A stretch of 64,000 nt of DNA from Maribacter arenosus (GCF_014610845.1 NZ_JABTCG010000005.1:372001-436000); one strand, 5' to 3'. Positions 9,030 to 17,360 are shown, numbered from the stretch's first letter. The notes: a model not told the origin generated them from the letters alone. Numbers and translations: made by a program.

Positions 9030-9584
9030 TTATTCCAAGATCGCATTTGCACCTACAGTTGCGATGTCATGATCTTGCTCAATAGTTCCACCGCTAACGC
9101 CTATGGCACCTATGATTTTTCCTTCTTTATTTTTAATGGGAACACCGCCAGGAAAGGTAACGAGTCCGTCATTGGTAAGTTCAATATTATAAATAATGCC
9201 CCCGGGTTGGGTCAGCTTACCAAGATCGCCCGTATTTATGTCGAAATAACGCGATGTCTTTGCTTTTTTTATAGCTACATCTATACTTCCTAAATAAGAA
9301 TCGTCCATACGGATAAACGCCTTTAAATTTGCACCGGCATCAACGACGGCTATATTTACCAAGACCTTTGAATCTTCGGCTTTTTCTTTAGCGGCCAACA
9401 CGGCTTTTAAGGCATCTTCATGTGAAATGTCGGTTGTTGTTTGCGCACATACTGCAGCGGTATTCAACAGTAGACATACCCATAAGAATGCAATCTTGTT
9501 TTTTATCTTAGCCTTGGTAAATCGATTTGATGATCTTCCTTGAATGGATGACCCAGCTCCTGTTTTCTTCATTACTTGTTTCAT
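9030..9584 (-). CDS. Exported HbpS/GlcG-like (DUF336) protein
   Basis: The 184-residue product has the DUF336/HbpS fold signature: a helix with ISHEDALKAVLAAKEKAE, the VNIAVVDAGANLKAFIRMD strand pair, a Lys-rich AIKKAKTSRYFD helix, GGIIYNIELTNDGLVTFPGG and the closing IGAIGVSGGTIEQDHDIA. HbpS of Streptomyces binds haem, and GlcG-type relatives accompany glycolate and other oxidation operons; the role here is unknown. An AFLWVCLLLNTAAVCAQ segment ends in a signal-peptidase site. The basic region before it is unusually long (about 30 residues) from the ATG at 9584, so translation may start later. It lies 65 bases after the Crp/Fnr gene and an FNR-like palindrome is in that gap. Confidence 0.8.
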   Translation of the reverse strand: MKQVMKKTGAGSSIQGRSSNRFTKAKIKNKIAFLWVCLLLNTAAVCAQTTTDISHEDALKAVLAAKEKAEDSKVLVNIAVVDAGANLKAFIRMDDSYLGSIDVAIKKAKTSRYFDINTGDLGKLTQPGGIIYNIELTNDGLVTFPGGVPIKNKEGKIIGAIGVSGGTIEQDHDIATVGANAILE

Positions 9585-9624
9585 TTGGTTGTATGCAAAT
9601 AACTGGAATGAAATTGAAAAAAAA

Positions 9625-9640
9625 GTTGAACTTGTTCAAC
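9625..9640. promoter_or_regulatory. FNR-geometry palindrome, candidate Crp/Fnr operator
   Basis: GTTGAACTTGTTCAAC has perfect 7-base inverted arms, and its core TTGAA-N4-TTCAA has the same 5-4-5 geometry as FNR boxes (TTGAT-N4-ATCAA). It sits between the stop of the Crp/Fnr-type regulator gene and the start of the HbpS-like gene, 40 bases ahead of the latter. No T-run follows on either side, so a terminator is unlikely. Confidence 0.5.
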
Positions 9641-9649
9641 TCGGGAAAA

Positions 9650-10225
9650 TTATTTTTCGCTTTTTTTAATTTTACTTAAAAACTCGTGGCTAATACCTAG
9701 GTAACCCGCGATTTGTTTATCGGTAAGCTTTGATGAGATGTCCGGATAGGTTTCCAAAAAATGGAAATAGCGTTCCTTTGCTGTAAAACAATGATTACGT
9801 ATTAACCGCCTTTGCCATGAAACCAAGGCTTTTTGCGACATAATACGAAAAAGTTTCTCTACAACGGGAAGCGAATCATATAGCGCATTTTTATCCCGTC
9901 TGTTAATTAAAAGCACTTTACTGTCTTCCAACGCTTGTATGTTTAAGTTGGAAGGGGTTTGATTCATAAAACTATCGATATCCATGAGCCACCAATCCTT
10001 GGCTGCAAAATATAAGGTGTTTTCGTTTCCCTTTTTATCTAGCGTGAAAATCCGAAAACAACCTTCCAAGACAAAGCCTTCGAATTTACAAATACTCCCC
10101 TGGGTTAATAAAAATTCCTTTTTTTTAACATCGAAGGGTTTATAGTACTTGCAAATTCCTTCCAGTTCTTCAGTAGAAAGGTTTAAATTCTTCTTTATGT
10201 TTTGTTTTAGTACATCGTATGACAT
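9650..10225 (-). CDS. Crp/Fnr family transcriptional regulator
   Basis: A 191-residue regulator. Residues about 30-120 form a cyclic-nucleotide-binding-type beta-roll (FLLTQGSICKFEGFVLEGCFRI), followed by the long dimer helix and a winged HTH whose last helices read LTDKQIAGYLGIS and HEFLSKIKK. No four-Cys cluster for an Fe-S centre is present, so it is of the Bacteroidota Crp-like type whose effector is usually unknown. The frame extends upstream to 10315, but the family N terminus fits the ATG at 10225. It heads a minus-strand unit with the HbpS-like, propeller-Dabb and SDR genes, and the palindrome just downstream is a natural candidate target, making it a probable local regulator. Confidence 0.85.
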   Translation of the reverse strand: MSYDVLKQNIKKNLNLSTEELEGICKYYKPFDVKKKEFLLTQGSICKFEGFVLEGCFRIFTLDKKGNENTLYFAAKDWWLMDIDSFMNQTPSNLNIQALEDSKVLLINRRDKNALYDSLPVVEKLFRIMSQKALVSWQRRLIRNHCFTAKERYFHFLETYPDISSKLTDKQIAGYLGISHEFLSKIKKSEK

Positions 10226-10492
10226 GGTTATAAGTATCGTTGGGCGCGTTAACGCAATGTACTGAAATCCCAACTTGAAATCAAAAACTAGTGGCATAGG
10301 AAAAGTATTGATCAAGTTTTTTTAAAGTTAATCAATAGCTTCCCTGCCACCCTTTTGGGCATGGTTTTTTACGTAAACACCCTTTTCCTGGGTACGCTCC
10401 CTTGCCACAACGCCTGAAACATTTGTGGCACTTCGCTGTCCCATGTGGCCATCCTATTTTTAGAATTAATGTACTTATACGTTTGGATATAG
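10226..10492. other. Intergenic region between divergent regulator and rsgA
   Basis: No gene is supported here. The perfect 10-base palindrome GCGTTAACGC lies at 10246-10255, 21 bases ahead of the regulator start, and TTGATCAA lies at 10308-10315; either could be an operator. The middle (about 10335-10460) is less AT-rich, with no open frame worth reporting. Confidence 0.4.
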
Positions 10493-10523
10493 TATCTTAG
10501 TCCAGAGGAAAGCGCTAAAGCGC
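10493..10523 (+). promoter_or_regulatory. TATCTTAG promoter-like element with GCGCT/AGCGC leader hairpin
   Basis: TATCTTAG is at 10493-10500, within the same 15-base string seen before the GNAT gene. Eleven bases later GCGCT-AA-AGCGC (10512-10523) forms a compact stem that ends directly against an ATG at 10524. A start at 10524 would therefore be folded away, which favours the ATG at 10566. Confidence 0.45.
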
Positions 10524-10565
10524 ATGATTCAATTTACTCTTATGTTTAATGCAGATGCTACTCCG

Positions 10566-11633
10566 ATGAAACTTGAAGATTTAGGGTATACTGAAGAATT
10601 GGAAGGGTACAGAAAAGAACGACATCTGGAGGTCTTCGATGTTGGTCGCGTTATCTTGGAACATAAAGACAAATATGTCATAAAATCGAACACGGCCGAA
10701 TATAATGCGGAACTTATCGGTAATCTAAGATTTACTGCTGAAAGCAGATATGATTTACCTGCTGTTGGTGATTGGGTTGCCTTTTCTGAATATGACGAAA
10801 ACAGAGCCTTGATACATGCGGTTTATCCAAGACATTCCATGCTTGAACGACAAGCTGCCGGAAAATCGGTACAACCCCAAATAATCGCCACAAATATCGA
10901 CTATGGGTTGATTGTACAATCGGTGAATAGGGATTTCAACATCAATCGTCTCGAACGGTATTTGACCATTTGCAATACCTCACATGTAACGCCCATCATT
11001 ATTTTGAGTAAGATCGATCTATTGGAAGAAGAAAAACTGAGGGCGCTTCTCGCTAAAATAAAAGAACGGATCAAAGGTATTGCCATACGAACGATAAGCA
11101 ATGTATCACACCAGGGGTTGCACGATATGGCAAACCTTGTGGAAAAAGGAAAAACCTATTGTTTATTGGGTTCTTCTGGGGTTGGCAAATCGACCCTTTT
11201 GAACAAGTTATCAGGAAAGGAATTGATGACGACTGCTGAAATCAGTGCGGGTATCGATAGGGGAAAACACGTTACTACACACCGGGAATTGGTTGTTTTG
11301 CCGAATGGCGGAATTTTTATCGACAATCCTGGAATGCGGGAAATAGGTGTAACCGATACGTCGGTCGGACTTGAAATCACCTTTGATGAGATCGTCGAAT
11401 TGTCCCAGAATTGCAAATTCAACAACTGTAAACATACCAGCGAAGAAGATTGCGCTATACGAAATGCTATTGAAAAAGGGGAACTAGATTCGGATTCCTA
11501 TGCGAATTTCCAAAAAATGGAAAAAGAAAGGGCCTTTTTCGAATCGAGTATTGAGGAAAAAAGAAAGAAGGACAAAAATTTTGGGAAAATGATCAAAAAC
11601 GTAAAAAAACAAAGAAAACAGAATAAGTACTAA
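10566..11633 (+). CDS. rsgA: Ribosome small-subunit-dependent GTPase A (RsgA)
   Basis: A 355-residue circularly permuted GTPase that checks late 30S subunit maturation and releases assembly factors. The order is the permuted one: an OB-fold N terminus (about 40-100, ending AVGDWVAF), then the G4-type motif ILSKIDLL, then the G1 P-loop GSSGVGKST (202-210), then G3 DNPGMRE, and finally the zinc knuckle C-x4-C-x-H-x5-C (CKFNNCKHTSEEDC). The C terminus is strongly basic, as expected for rRNA binding. An in-frame ATG at 10524 would add 14 residues, but the homologous start is MKLEDLGY at 10566 and a hairpin abuts the upstream ATG. It may be a second RsgA-type gene of the YloQ-like branch; that needs the whole genome. 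Confidence 0.9.
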   Translation: MKLEDLGYTEELEGYRKERHLEVFDVGRVILEHKDKYVIKSNTAEYNAELIGNLRFTAESRYDLPAVGDWVAFSEYDENRALIHAVYPRHSMLERQAAGKSVQPQIIATNIDYGLIVQSVNRDFNINRLERYLTICNTSHVTPIIILSKIDLLEEEKLRALLAKIKERIKGIAIRTISNVSHQGLHDMANLVEKGKTYCLLGSSGVGKSTLLNKLSGKELMTTAEISAGIDRGKHVTTHRELVVLPNGGIFIDNPGMREIGVTDTSVGLEITFDEIVELSQNCKFNNCKHTSEEDCAIRNAIEKGELDSDSYANFQKMEKERAFFESSIEEKRKKDKNFGKMIKNVKKQRKQNKY

Positions 11634-11689
11634 GCCCCACTGCCTAGAGATTGCCTATCGCTTTATGTGCCATTCTATTCTTTAGAAAG

Positions 11690-11732
11690 TATCTTAGATA
11701 AAAAAGAACCTATTAAATCGCTAAAAAGCGAT
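11690..11732 (+). promoter_or_regulatory. TATCTTAG promoter-like element with ATCGCT/AGCGAT leader hairpin
   Basis: TATCTTAG at 11690-11697 is followed 19 bases later by a perfect ATCGCT-AAAA-AGCGAT stem-loop (11717-11732). The ATG of the leucine-rich-repeat gene is 42 bases beyond the hairpin, the same distance as between the rsgA hairpin and its preferred ATG. Confidence 0.45.
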
Positions 11733-11774
11733 ACGTTTACAATTGTTTTTAAGCATTAAAATACCATTGGCCAT

Positions 11775-13325
11775 TTGATGAAAATTACGAAAGCACCAAA
11801 CCACATTTTAATCCTAGGGGTCTTGCTCTTATCTCTTGCAATGACAAATTGCAGTAAAGATGATAAAGATGAAGAAGATGATATTCATAGATCAGAAAAT
11901 ATACTCGACCCAGATTTTGAATTGGCCTTGATCGATCTAGGTTATGACGACGTTTTTGATGGACGAATCTTGATCCATAAATTAAAGGATATAAAAGAAT
12001 TGGATGTAAGTGACACCGATATTATGGATTTACAAGGGATTGAATGGTTTACAGGATTGACTTCCTTAAACTGTAGCGGTACGCGCTTAAAAACTTTAGA
12101 TTTAACCCATAATAAAGCGCTGGTATCATTGGATTGTTCAGTAACCGATCTTCAACGTTTAAATACAACTGAAAATGTGAATCTGGAGATTTTAAAATGT
12201 AGCGGTAATCGCATTACAGACTTTGATCTTAGCAATAATGTGGCCTTAAAAAGTTTGGATTGTCGTTTTAATGCGGAATTGAATAAACTGGATGTGACCA
12301 ATAATGTGGCATTGGAATCATTGGATTGTACACAAAATATTGCACTTGAAAATTTGGATATAAGCAAGAACATAAATTTAGTGACATTCAATTGTGCCCG
12401 TTCAGGTATAAAAAACATAGATCTAACCAATAATAGTGCTTTAAAGACATTGGATTGTTCGTGGGGCGTTGTTGAAAGTTTACTGTTAAAGGATAATACC
12501 GATTTAGAATTTGTAGACTGTTCTGGCAATGGTATTGATGCGTTGGATCTAAGCAACACCGCCAATATCAAGTATTTGGATTGTGGTTATAATGGTATGA
12601 CGAGTTTAAATGTGAATAATAAACCCTATTTAGAAACCCTTATTTGTGGGGCAAATAACTATACAGCATTGGATATCAGCAATAATCCGTCCCTAAAAAC
12701 AATGGATTGTAGCTTTAACCAAATATCCAGTTTAAATGTTGATAACAGTAATGCCATCGAAATATTGGAATGTAGAAACAACAATATTGAAAGTATGGAT
12801 TTAGCCAACAAGGCAGTTTTAAAGGAGTTGTTTCTGGATCAGAATGAAATTACAAGCTTGAATTTAGACGGCTGTGTTGCTTTAAAAATAGTATTGGCAT
12901 ATGGTAACAGGATTACGGATTTGGATTTGAGTGATAATGTAGCGTTGGAAGTATTAGATCTTAATTTCAATTCGTTAAACGCTTTGGATGTCACCCATAA
13001 TATCAATTTAAAGAATTTATATCTCCCATCAAATAATATTGAAAATCTGGATGTAAGTAAGAATGTTTTATTGGAATATTTGATTTGTGGCCATAACCCT
13101 ATTTTAGATTTAGATGTCAATAACAATACTGCCTTACAATTATTATATTGTGAAACTACAGCTATTAGCAGTTTAAATGTAAGCAACATTGCATCGCTGA
13201 ACTTTTTATATTGTTACGACAACAGCAATTTAAACTGCATTCAGGTAAGCGAAGCCCAACTGGATAATGTTCCTATAGATTGGGGAAAAGATGAAGCAAC
13301 CCAATATAACACAAATTGTAATTAG
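11775..13325 (+). CDS. Leucine-rich-repeat surface lipoprotein
   Basis: The 516-residue product has a signal peptide with lipobox LAMTNC (Cys at 26) followed by an acidic linker. An N-terminal cap (FELALIDLGYDDVFDG, then ELDVSDTDIMDLQGIEWF) leads into 18 tandem units of 21-22 residues with the pattern L-x-x-L-x-C-x-x-N-x-I-x-x-L-D-L-S-N-N-x-x. Many units carry Cys at position 6, a feature of a Bacteroidota LRR class. The closing unit contains NLNCIQVSE and a W-x-KD tail with a final NC pair, a typical C-terminal cap. It is presumably a surface binding protein with a curved solenoid; the ligand is unknown. No Por-secretion C-terminal domain is visible. Confidence 0.85.
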   Translation: MMKITKAPNHILILGVLLLSLAMTNCSKDDKDEEDDIHRSENILDPDFELALIDLGYDDVFDGRILIHKLKDIKELDVSDTDIMDLQGIEWFTGLTSLNCSGTRLKTLDLTHNKALVSLDCSVTDLQRLNTTENVNLEILKCSGNRITDFDLSNNVALKSLDCRFNAELNKLDVTNNVALESLDCTQNIALENLDISKNINLVTFNCARSGIKNIDLTNNSALKTLDCSWGVVESLLLKDNTDLEFVDCSGNGIDALDLSNTANIKYLDCGYNGMTSLNVNNKPYLETLICGANNYTALDISNNPSLKTMDCSFNQISSLNVDNSNAIEILECRNNNIESMDLANKAVLKELFLDQNEITSLNLDGCVALKIVLAYGNRITDLDLSDNVALEVLDLNFNSLNALDVTHNINLKNLYLPSNNIENLDVSKNVLLEYLICGHNPILDLDVNNNTALQLLYCETTAISSLNVSNIASLNFLYCYDNSNLNCIQVSEAQLDNVPIDWGKDEATQYNTNCN

Positions 13326-13468
13326 TGTATTTTAGTTAGGGTAACCCATAGGTAGGGATGCGCCAGATATGCAAAAACCACTTAAAGGTTTTACACTCAG
13401 ATATAAGGTATGCATGTTACTCAAGGACTGATTAAGGGAATCAGCAAAATTATAAATGAAAATACGAC

Positions 13469-13924
13469 ATGAAAAAGTCTCCTATTGCATTTCTTCTTGT
13501 CCTAGTCCTCTTTTCCCAATCATGTAAAGATGATGATTGCGGGGGTGTTTTATGCAATACCCCACCCGAACCCTTTGACTTTGAACTGATCGATAAGACC
13601 ACTGGTGAAAATCTGTTCACCAACAACACCTATGATCCCACCGACCTCAAGGTCATCGATCGTGCCGATGATCGTGTAGTGGAATTTGACTTTATTTCGG
13701 AGAACAATTACAATATGATCAGGGTTTACACCATTGGCTGGCAAACGGAGACGGTTCAATACGCCTTCGAAATTGGTTCCGAACCCCTTTTTGAGCTCTT
13801 CGTAGATGCAGAAAGATTAAATGCGGATTGTTGCAGCTATACGGAATACAACGAAATACGTATCGATAACGCCGAATTTCAACGAGATCCAAGCACGGGA
13901 ATCTATCAAATTTTGGTGGACTAG
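13469..13924 (+). CDS. Small hypothetical lipoprotein
   Basis: A 151-residue protein with a short signal peptide (FLLVLVLFSQSC, lipidated Cys at 19) and a mature part that starts KDDDCGGVLCNTPPEPFDF. The CxGVLCxTPPxPF opening followed by ELIDKTTGENLF is a recurring start of flavobacterial lipoproteins of unknown function. Later segments are strand-rich and contain a CC pair (NADCCSYTEYN). No named domain is recognisable. It lies 143 bases after the LRR gene and has no clear partner. Confidence 0.7.
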   Translation: MKKSPIAFLLVLVLFSQSCKDDDCGGVLCNTPPEPFDFELIDKTTGENLFTNNTYDPTDLKVIDRADDRVVEFDFISENNYNMIRVYTIGWQTETVQYAFEIGSEPLFELFVDAERLNADCCSYTEYNEIRIDNAEFQRDPSTGIYQILVD

Positions 13925-13943
13925 GACTTACATTTTAATACTA

Positions 13944-14002
13944 CCCCTCGACTTAGCCTGTCCTGAGTCCCTGCCTGCCTTGAGCAGGAAAGTTGAAGGG
14001 AT
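13944..14002. repeat. Imperfect inverted repeat, likely interspersed intergenic element
   Basis: CCCCTCGACTT (13944-13954) pairs with AAGTTGAAGGG (13991-14001) with one mismatch and one G-U, enclosing an inner CCTGC/GCAGG stem. Similar TCGACT-containing hairpins lie at 36011-36054 and possibly 18993-19026. Such CTCGAC...GTCGAG palindromes are common short interspersed repeats in Flavobacteriaceae. No T-run makes it a terminator. The rest of the 13925-14235 gap holds only the promoter-like element at 14096. Confidence 0.35.
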
Positions 14003-14095
14003 TGATGGGACATGTAATTCAGTCGGGCTATCGCTCTAAAAAACCTCTGGGAAGCTCTGCCCAAGACAGGCGAAGCAAAATCAAAACTTATTCCT

Positions 14096-14121
14096 TATCT
14101 TAGTACAAGAGGATACATCCT
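14096..14121 (+). promoter_or_regulatory. TATCTTAG promoter-like element with AGGAT/ATCCT hairpin
   Basis: TATCTTAG at 14096-14103 is followed six bases later by AGGAT-AC-ATCCT (14110-14121). The VWA gene start at 14236 is 114 bases further on, so the leader would be long. Confidence 0.4.
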
Positions 14122-14235
14122 GCTTACCAGCGCCCCAAGTTGCCTACTGCTTCACAGATTGTGCGCGCTCTTGTTGTTATCCGGCCGTTCGCCATCTGTT
14201 TGATCGATCATAGCGTCTTTTATAATACCTTAAAA

Positions 14236-15636
14236 ATGAAAAAATTACTCCCATTACTAATTTTAGTGTGCTTGGTATACAATGTAAAAGCACAAGAGGA
14301 ACAACCATCCCCGATCCTTTTTATTTACGATGCCAGTGGGTCTATGTGGGGTCAATTGGATGGAAAAACCAAAAAAGAAATCGCTTCGGAAGTCCTGGCC
14401 ACAACCGTTGGCAATTTACCAGAGGACCAAAATGTAGGTTTAATAGCCTATGGACACCGTAATAAAAGTGATTGTAACGATATTGAATATTTGGTAGCCC
14501 TGGCCAACAAATCAAAAACCAAGGTAACTAGCGCGGTCAAGGCCATCAATCCTGTAGGTCGTACCCCTTTGGCACGTAGTGCGACCATGGCCATAGAGTC
14601 ACTCAAGGAAAGCAACACCAAAGCGACCATAATTCTGATTACCGACGGCATTGAATCATGTGATGGGGACCTTTGTAAAGTAATAACCGATGCCAAGGCC
14701 AATGGTATTGATTTTAAATTACATATTGTAGGCTTCGGTTTAAAGGAGGGTGAAAAAGGGCAATTAAAATGTGCCACAAAGGCGGGCGATGGCACCTATT
14801 ATGATGCGAATAATGCAGGAGGTTTGGGTGAAGTGCTAACCGCGGCCACAACAGAAACCGTGGATAAACCTAATGGAAATTTTTCGATCTATGCCCTTAA
14901 AAATGGAAAACCTGTGGATGCTTGGGTAAAACCAAAACATTCGGTTTCCAAAAAGGACTTGAGAGGGGCACGAACATACAGGGATACCGCCTGGGTGTAT
15001 TTGCCCCCCGGAACATACGATATTGAAGTTAAACCTTTGGAAAATTCGGATATCCCCGGAACTACCATCACTGTTGAAATGAAGAAAGGGGATGTAAAAC
15101 ACCAGGATGTAAGTTTTGATGGTGGCATTCTTGAAGTTGCTACCACCAATAACGGGAAGCCATGGGATGCCCTTGTGAAAATGTACGATACTACCAATAA
15201 GGTGGTCGCTTCGACCCGAACCTATGGTAAATCAAAAAAAATGGAAGTGCCTGCCGGGCATTACCGGATCACCTATTCCGCATTGAATTTAAAAGGCTTG
15301 GACATCAATAAAGAAGTGGGGGATGTTGAAGTAAAGGCCAATGCTACTAAAGCTATATTTCATGACTTTAAAAGTGGCGTTGCCCTGATCGGCGTTACAA
15401 CCAAAAGTGGTGAATTGATTGATGCCACGGTCAATGTACATGACAAAACTTCGGGTAAGAATGTAGCCGGTAACCGAACATATACTTCCAAAAGTAGCAA
15501 CCCCAAAGAATTCCTATTAAATCCGGGAACGTATGAGGTAAGGGTCATCACACTAGGTGCCCATAAAGGACAAAAAAGCACTTTTACCATCACCGTAAAA
15601 CAAGGCGAAACCGTTGAAAAAACAATCACGTTTTAA
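14236..15636 (+). CDS. Exported von Willebrand factor A domain protein with three C-terminal repeats
   Basis: A 466-residue protein. A Sec signal peptide ends at NVKAQ. The VWA domain (about residues 25-200) carries a complete-looking MIDAS start, DASGSMWG, then a TPLARS threonine loop and an ITDGIESCDGDLC segment with paired cysteines, so metal-dependent ligand binding is plausible. Three tandem units of about 83 residues follow, each with a NGKPxDAxVK strand, an RTY motif and a PGxYxIxV strand, resembling carboxypeptidase-regulatory or PEGA-like beta-sandwiches. The frame extends upstream to 14140, but the signal peptide fixes the ATG at 14236. A small membrane protein gene starts two bases after the stop. 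Confidence 0.85.
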   Translation: MKKLLPLLILVCLVYNVKAQEEQPSPILFIYDASGSMWGQLDGKTKKEIASEVLATTVGNLPEDQNVGLIAYGHRNKSDCNDIEYLVALANKSKTKVTSAVKAINPVGRTPLARSATMAIESLKESNTKATIILITDGIESCDGDLCKVITDAKANGIDFKLHIVGFGLKEGEKGQLKCATKAGDGTYYDANNAGGLGEVLTAATTETVDKPNGNFSIYALKNGKPVDAWVKPKHSVSKKDLRGARTYRDTAWVYLPPGTYDIEVKPLENSDIPGTTITVEMKKGDVKHQDVSFDGGILEVATTNNGKPWDALVKMYDTTNKVVASTRTYGKSKKMEVPAGHYRITYSALNLKGLDINKEVGDVEVKANATKAIFHDFKSGVALIGVTTKSGELIDATVNVHDKTSGKNVAGNRTYTSKSSNPKEFLLNPGTYEVRVITLGAHKGQKSTFTITVKQGETVEKTITF

Positions 15637-15638
15637 GG

Positions 15639-16031
15639 ATGGCACATCGGATGTTGAAATTGTATAGTCTTTTGCTATATCCCCTTACGCTTATTGCATT
15701 CTTCTTTGTGGGTATATCGTATGCCGGCCTAGTGGAAGCAGGTAAAAATCAAGGCCTGGCAGGGGGTGCCATTGTCTTTGGCTATGGTATTATGGCCGCT
15801 GTTATCGGTTTGGTCATTGCACTTTTCGTAGCGTATAAAACAAACCGAAAAACCATATTCTGGCTCAACATTATATTGACAGTGGGTATAGTGGTATTTT
15901 ACGTCTTTTATCATATTAAATTTTTAGAACGGCAAAAAGTCAAGACGCTAGAAAAACAGAACATAGAGCAACCGACACAACCCACCGAACCAACCTCCAA
16001 AACTTCGGCGGCCACCAAACCGCTTGTTTAA
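15639..16031 (+). CDS. Small membrane protein, coupled to the VWA gene
   Basis: A 130-residue protein with three predicted membrane segments (about residues 8-30, 42-65 and 72-92) and a Pro/Thr/Gln-rich hydrophilic tail (PTQPTEPTSKT). Its ATG lies two bases after the VWA stop codon, so translational coupling is likely; a second ATG at 15651 is an alternative. No family is recognised. The arrangement suggests an inner-membrane partner of the exported VWA protein, but that is inference from spacing only. Confidence 0.65.
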   Translation: MAHRMLKLYSLLLYPLTLIAFFFVGISYAGLVEAGKNQGLAGGAIVFGYGIMAAVIGLVIALFVAYKTNRKTIFWLNIILTVGIVVFYVFYHIKFLERQKVKTLEKQNIEQPTQPTEPTSKTSAATKPLV

Positions 16032-16153
16032 TTTCCAGAACAGAAAAATCACTTAAATAAGCACATCTTGGCATTGTCTAATGCGAGCTAATTTCGTAAC
16101 TTACTCCCTATATTTTTTTACACTGAAAAATCAAAATAAATACTTAGAATACC

Positions 16154-17170
16154 ATGAAAAACAAAACAAAAACCTTGGCCATCGCCTGTAGTGCGATCTT
16201 TCTATTTTCCAGCACGATAGGATGTAAGGACAAAGCGGAAAAACCTGCTGAAGCGGAAGCCACCGAAGTAGAAGCGGAAGCCGGTCCCGATTTTCAAATT
16301 TCCTTGGCCCAGTGGTCATTACACAAAACCTTTTTTGGGGTTGAAACCATGAACTGGGAAGAATTTGGTAAAACATTGCAGGAATCCCCTGATGACTTAT
16401 TAAAGGGCCCTGACCCAATGGAATTTCCTAAAATGGCAGCGGATTACGGAATAAACTCCATAGAATTGGTCAATACGTTTTACTTCAGTAAAGCGAATGA
16501 TATGGAATATTGGGCCAAGTTTAAACAGAAATGTGAAGAGGCCGGGGTAACGGTCGGTCTGATCATGTGCGATGCGTTGGGAAATTTGGGTGATGATGAT
16601 CCCAAAAAACAGTTAGAGGCCGTTGAAAAACATTATCCATGGGTCGATATTGCCCAATTCTTGGGCGCACATTCCATTCGTGTGAATGCCGCTGGTCCTG
16701 GTACACCAGAGGAATTGGCCAAAAATGCCAAAGTTGGACTTGCCAGCTTAGGAAAATATGCCGCAACCAAAGGCATCAACGTTATTGTTGAAAACCACGG
16801 GGGACATTCCTCTAACGGGGCATGGCTAAGTGGCCTTATGGGACAGATCAATATGGAGAACGTGGGTACGCTTCCCGATTTCGGAAATTTCTGTATCGAA
16901 CGTGGCCCTGATGGTTGTGTTTCGGAATACGATAAGTATGTAGGCATTAAGGAACTCATGCCATATGCCAAAGGGGTGAGTGCCAAAAGCCATGAATTTG
17001 ATGAAAATGGCAATGAGGTACATTCCGATTATTTGCGAATCATGCAAATCGTAAAGGATAGCGGATTTAAAGGTCATGTAGGCATCGAATACGAAGGCAC
17101 GCAACTTTCGGAGGACGAAGGTATAAAAGCGACCAAGGCCCTGCTTGAAAAAGTATTCGCGCAGCTATAG
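16154..17170 (+). CDS. Xylose-isomerase-like TIM-barrel lipoprotein (sugar phosphate isomerase/epimerase family)
   Basis: This 338-residue protein begins with a signal peptide and lipobox SSTIGC (Cys 24), followed by an Ala/Glu-rich linker. From residue 47 it follows the AP-endonuclease-2/xylose isomerase-like TIM barrel: ISLAQWSLH, a PKMAADYGINSIELVN strand, VGLIMCDALG, SIRVNAAG, VIVENHGGHSSN, the metal-site TLPDFGNFC and GHVGIEYEG. The Glu, Asp, His and Glu metal ligands are in place, so it may be active. Such exported enzymes are common in Bacteroidota and often act on sugars or keto-sugars; the substrate is unknown. It is followed by a strong terminator. Confidence 0.85.
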   Translation: MKNKTKTLAIACSAIFLFSSTIGCKDKAEKPAEAEATEVEAEAGPDFQISLAQWSLHKTFFGVETMNWEEFGKTLQESPDDLLKGPDPMEFPKMAADYGINSIELVNTFYFSKANDMEYWAKFKQKCEEAGVTVGLIMCDALGNLGDDDPKKQLEAVEKHYPWVDIAQFLGAHSIRVNAAGPGTPEELAKNAKVGLASLGKYAATKGINVIVENHGGHSSNGAWLSGLMGQINMENVGTLPDFGNFCIERGPDGCVSEYDKYVGIKELMPYAKGVSAKSHEFDENGNEVHSDYLRIMQIVKDSGFKGHVGIEYEGTQLSEDEGIKATKALLEKVFAQL

Positions 17171-17196
17171 ATTGCGTAAACCAATAAACTTAAAAG

Positions 17197-17240
17197 CCCC
17201 TTGTCATTACGATCATCGTTATTAGACAAGGGGTTTTTTT
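17197..17240 (+). terminator. Rho-independent terminator
   Basis: CCCCTTGTC (17197-17205) and GACAAGGGG (17225-17233) form a 9-base perfect stem, followed by seven T residues. It ends the TIM-barrel lipoprotein gene. Confidence 0.85.
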
Positions 17241-17360
17241 ATAAAATTTCAATCAAAATCCAAGGCATTCCAGTGATACATGGTTGATGCGAATTTTTAA
17301 TCATTCCCTTCGATCAATTGGGAATTGAACGATCGATCACATTGATGATTTGTTTAGCAC

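Noticed and set aside
10524-10565. Upstream ATG for rsgA
   Set aside because: A hairpin lies directly against this ATG and the family sequence starts at 10566. It remains a possible alternative.
12152-13189. Long antisense frames opposite the LRR gene
   Set aside because: They arise from the periodic codon pattern of the repeats and have no signal peptide, motif or start context.
11775-13325. Regular repeats that might suggest a CRISPR or tandem array
   Set aside because: The period is a 63-66 base protein repeat in one frame with variable sequence; there are no identical direct repeats with unique spacers.
13469-13924. Pairing of the small lipoprotein with the LRR gene as one operon
   Set aside because: A 143-base gap with no shared signal; co-transcription is possible but nothing in the sequence shows it.
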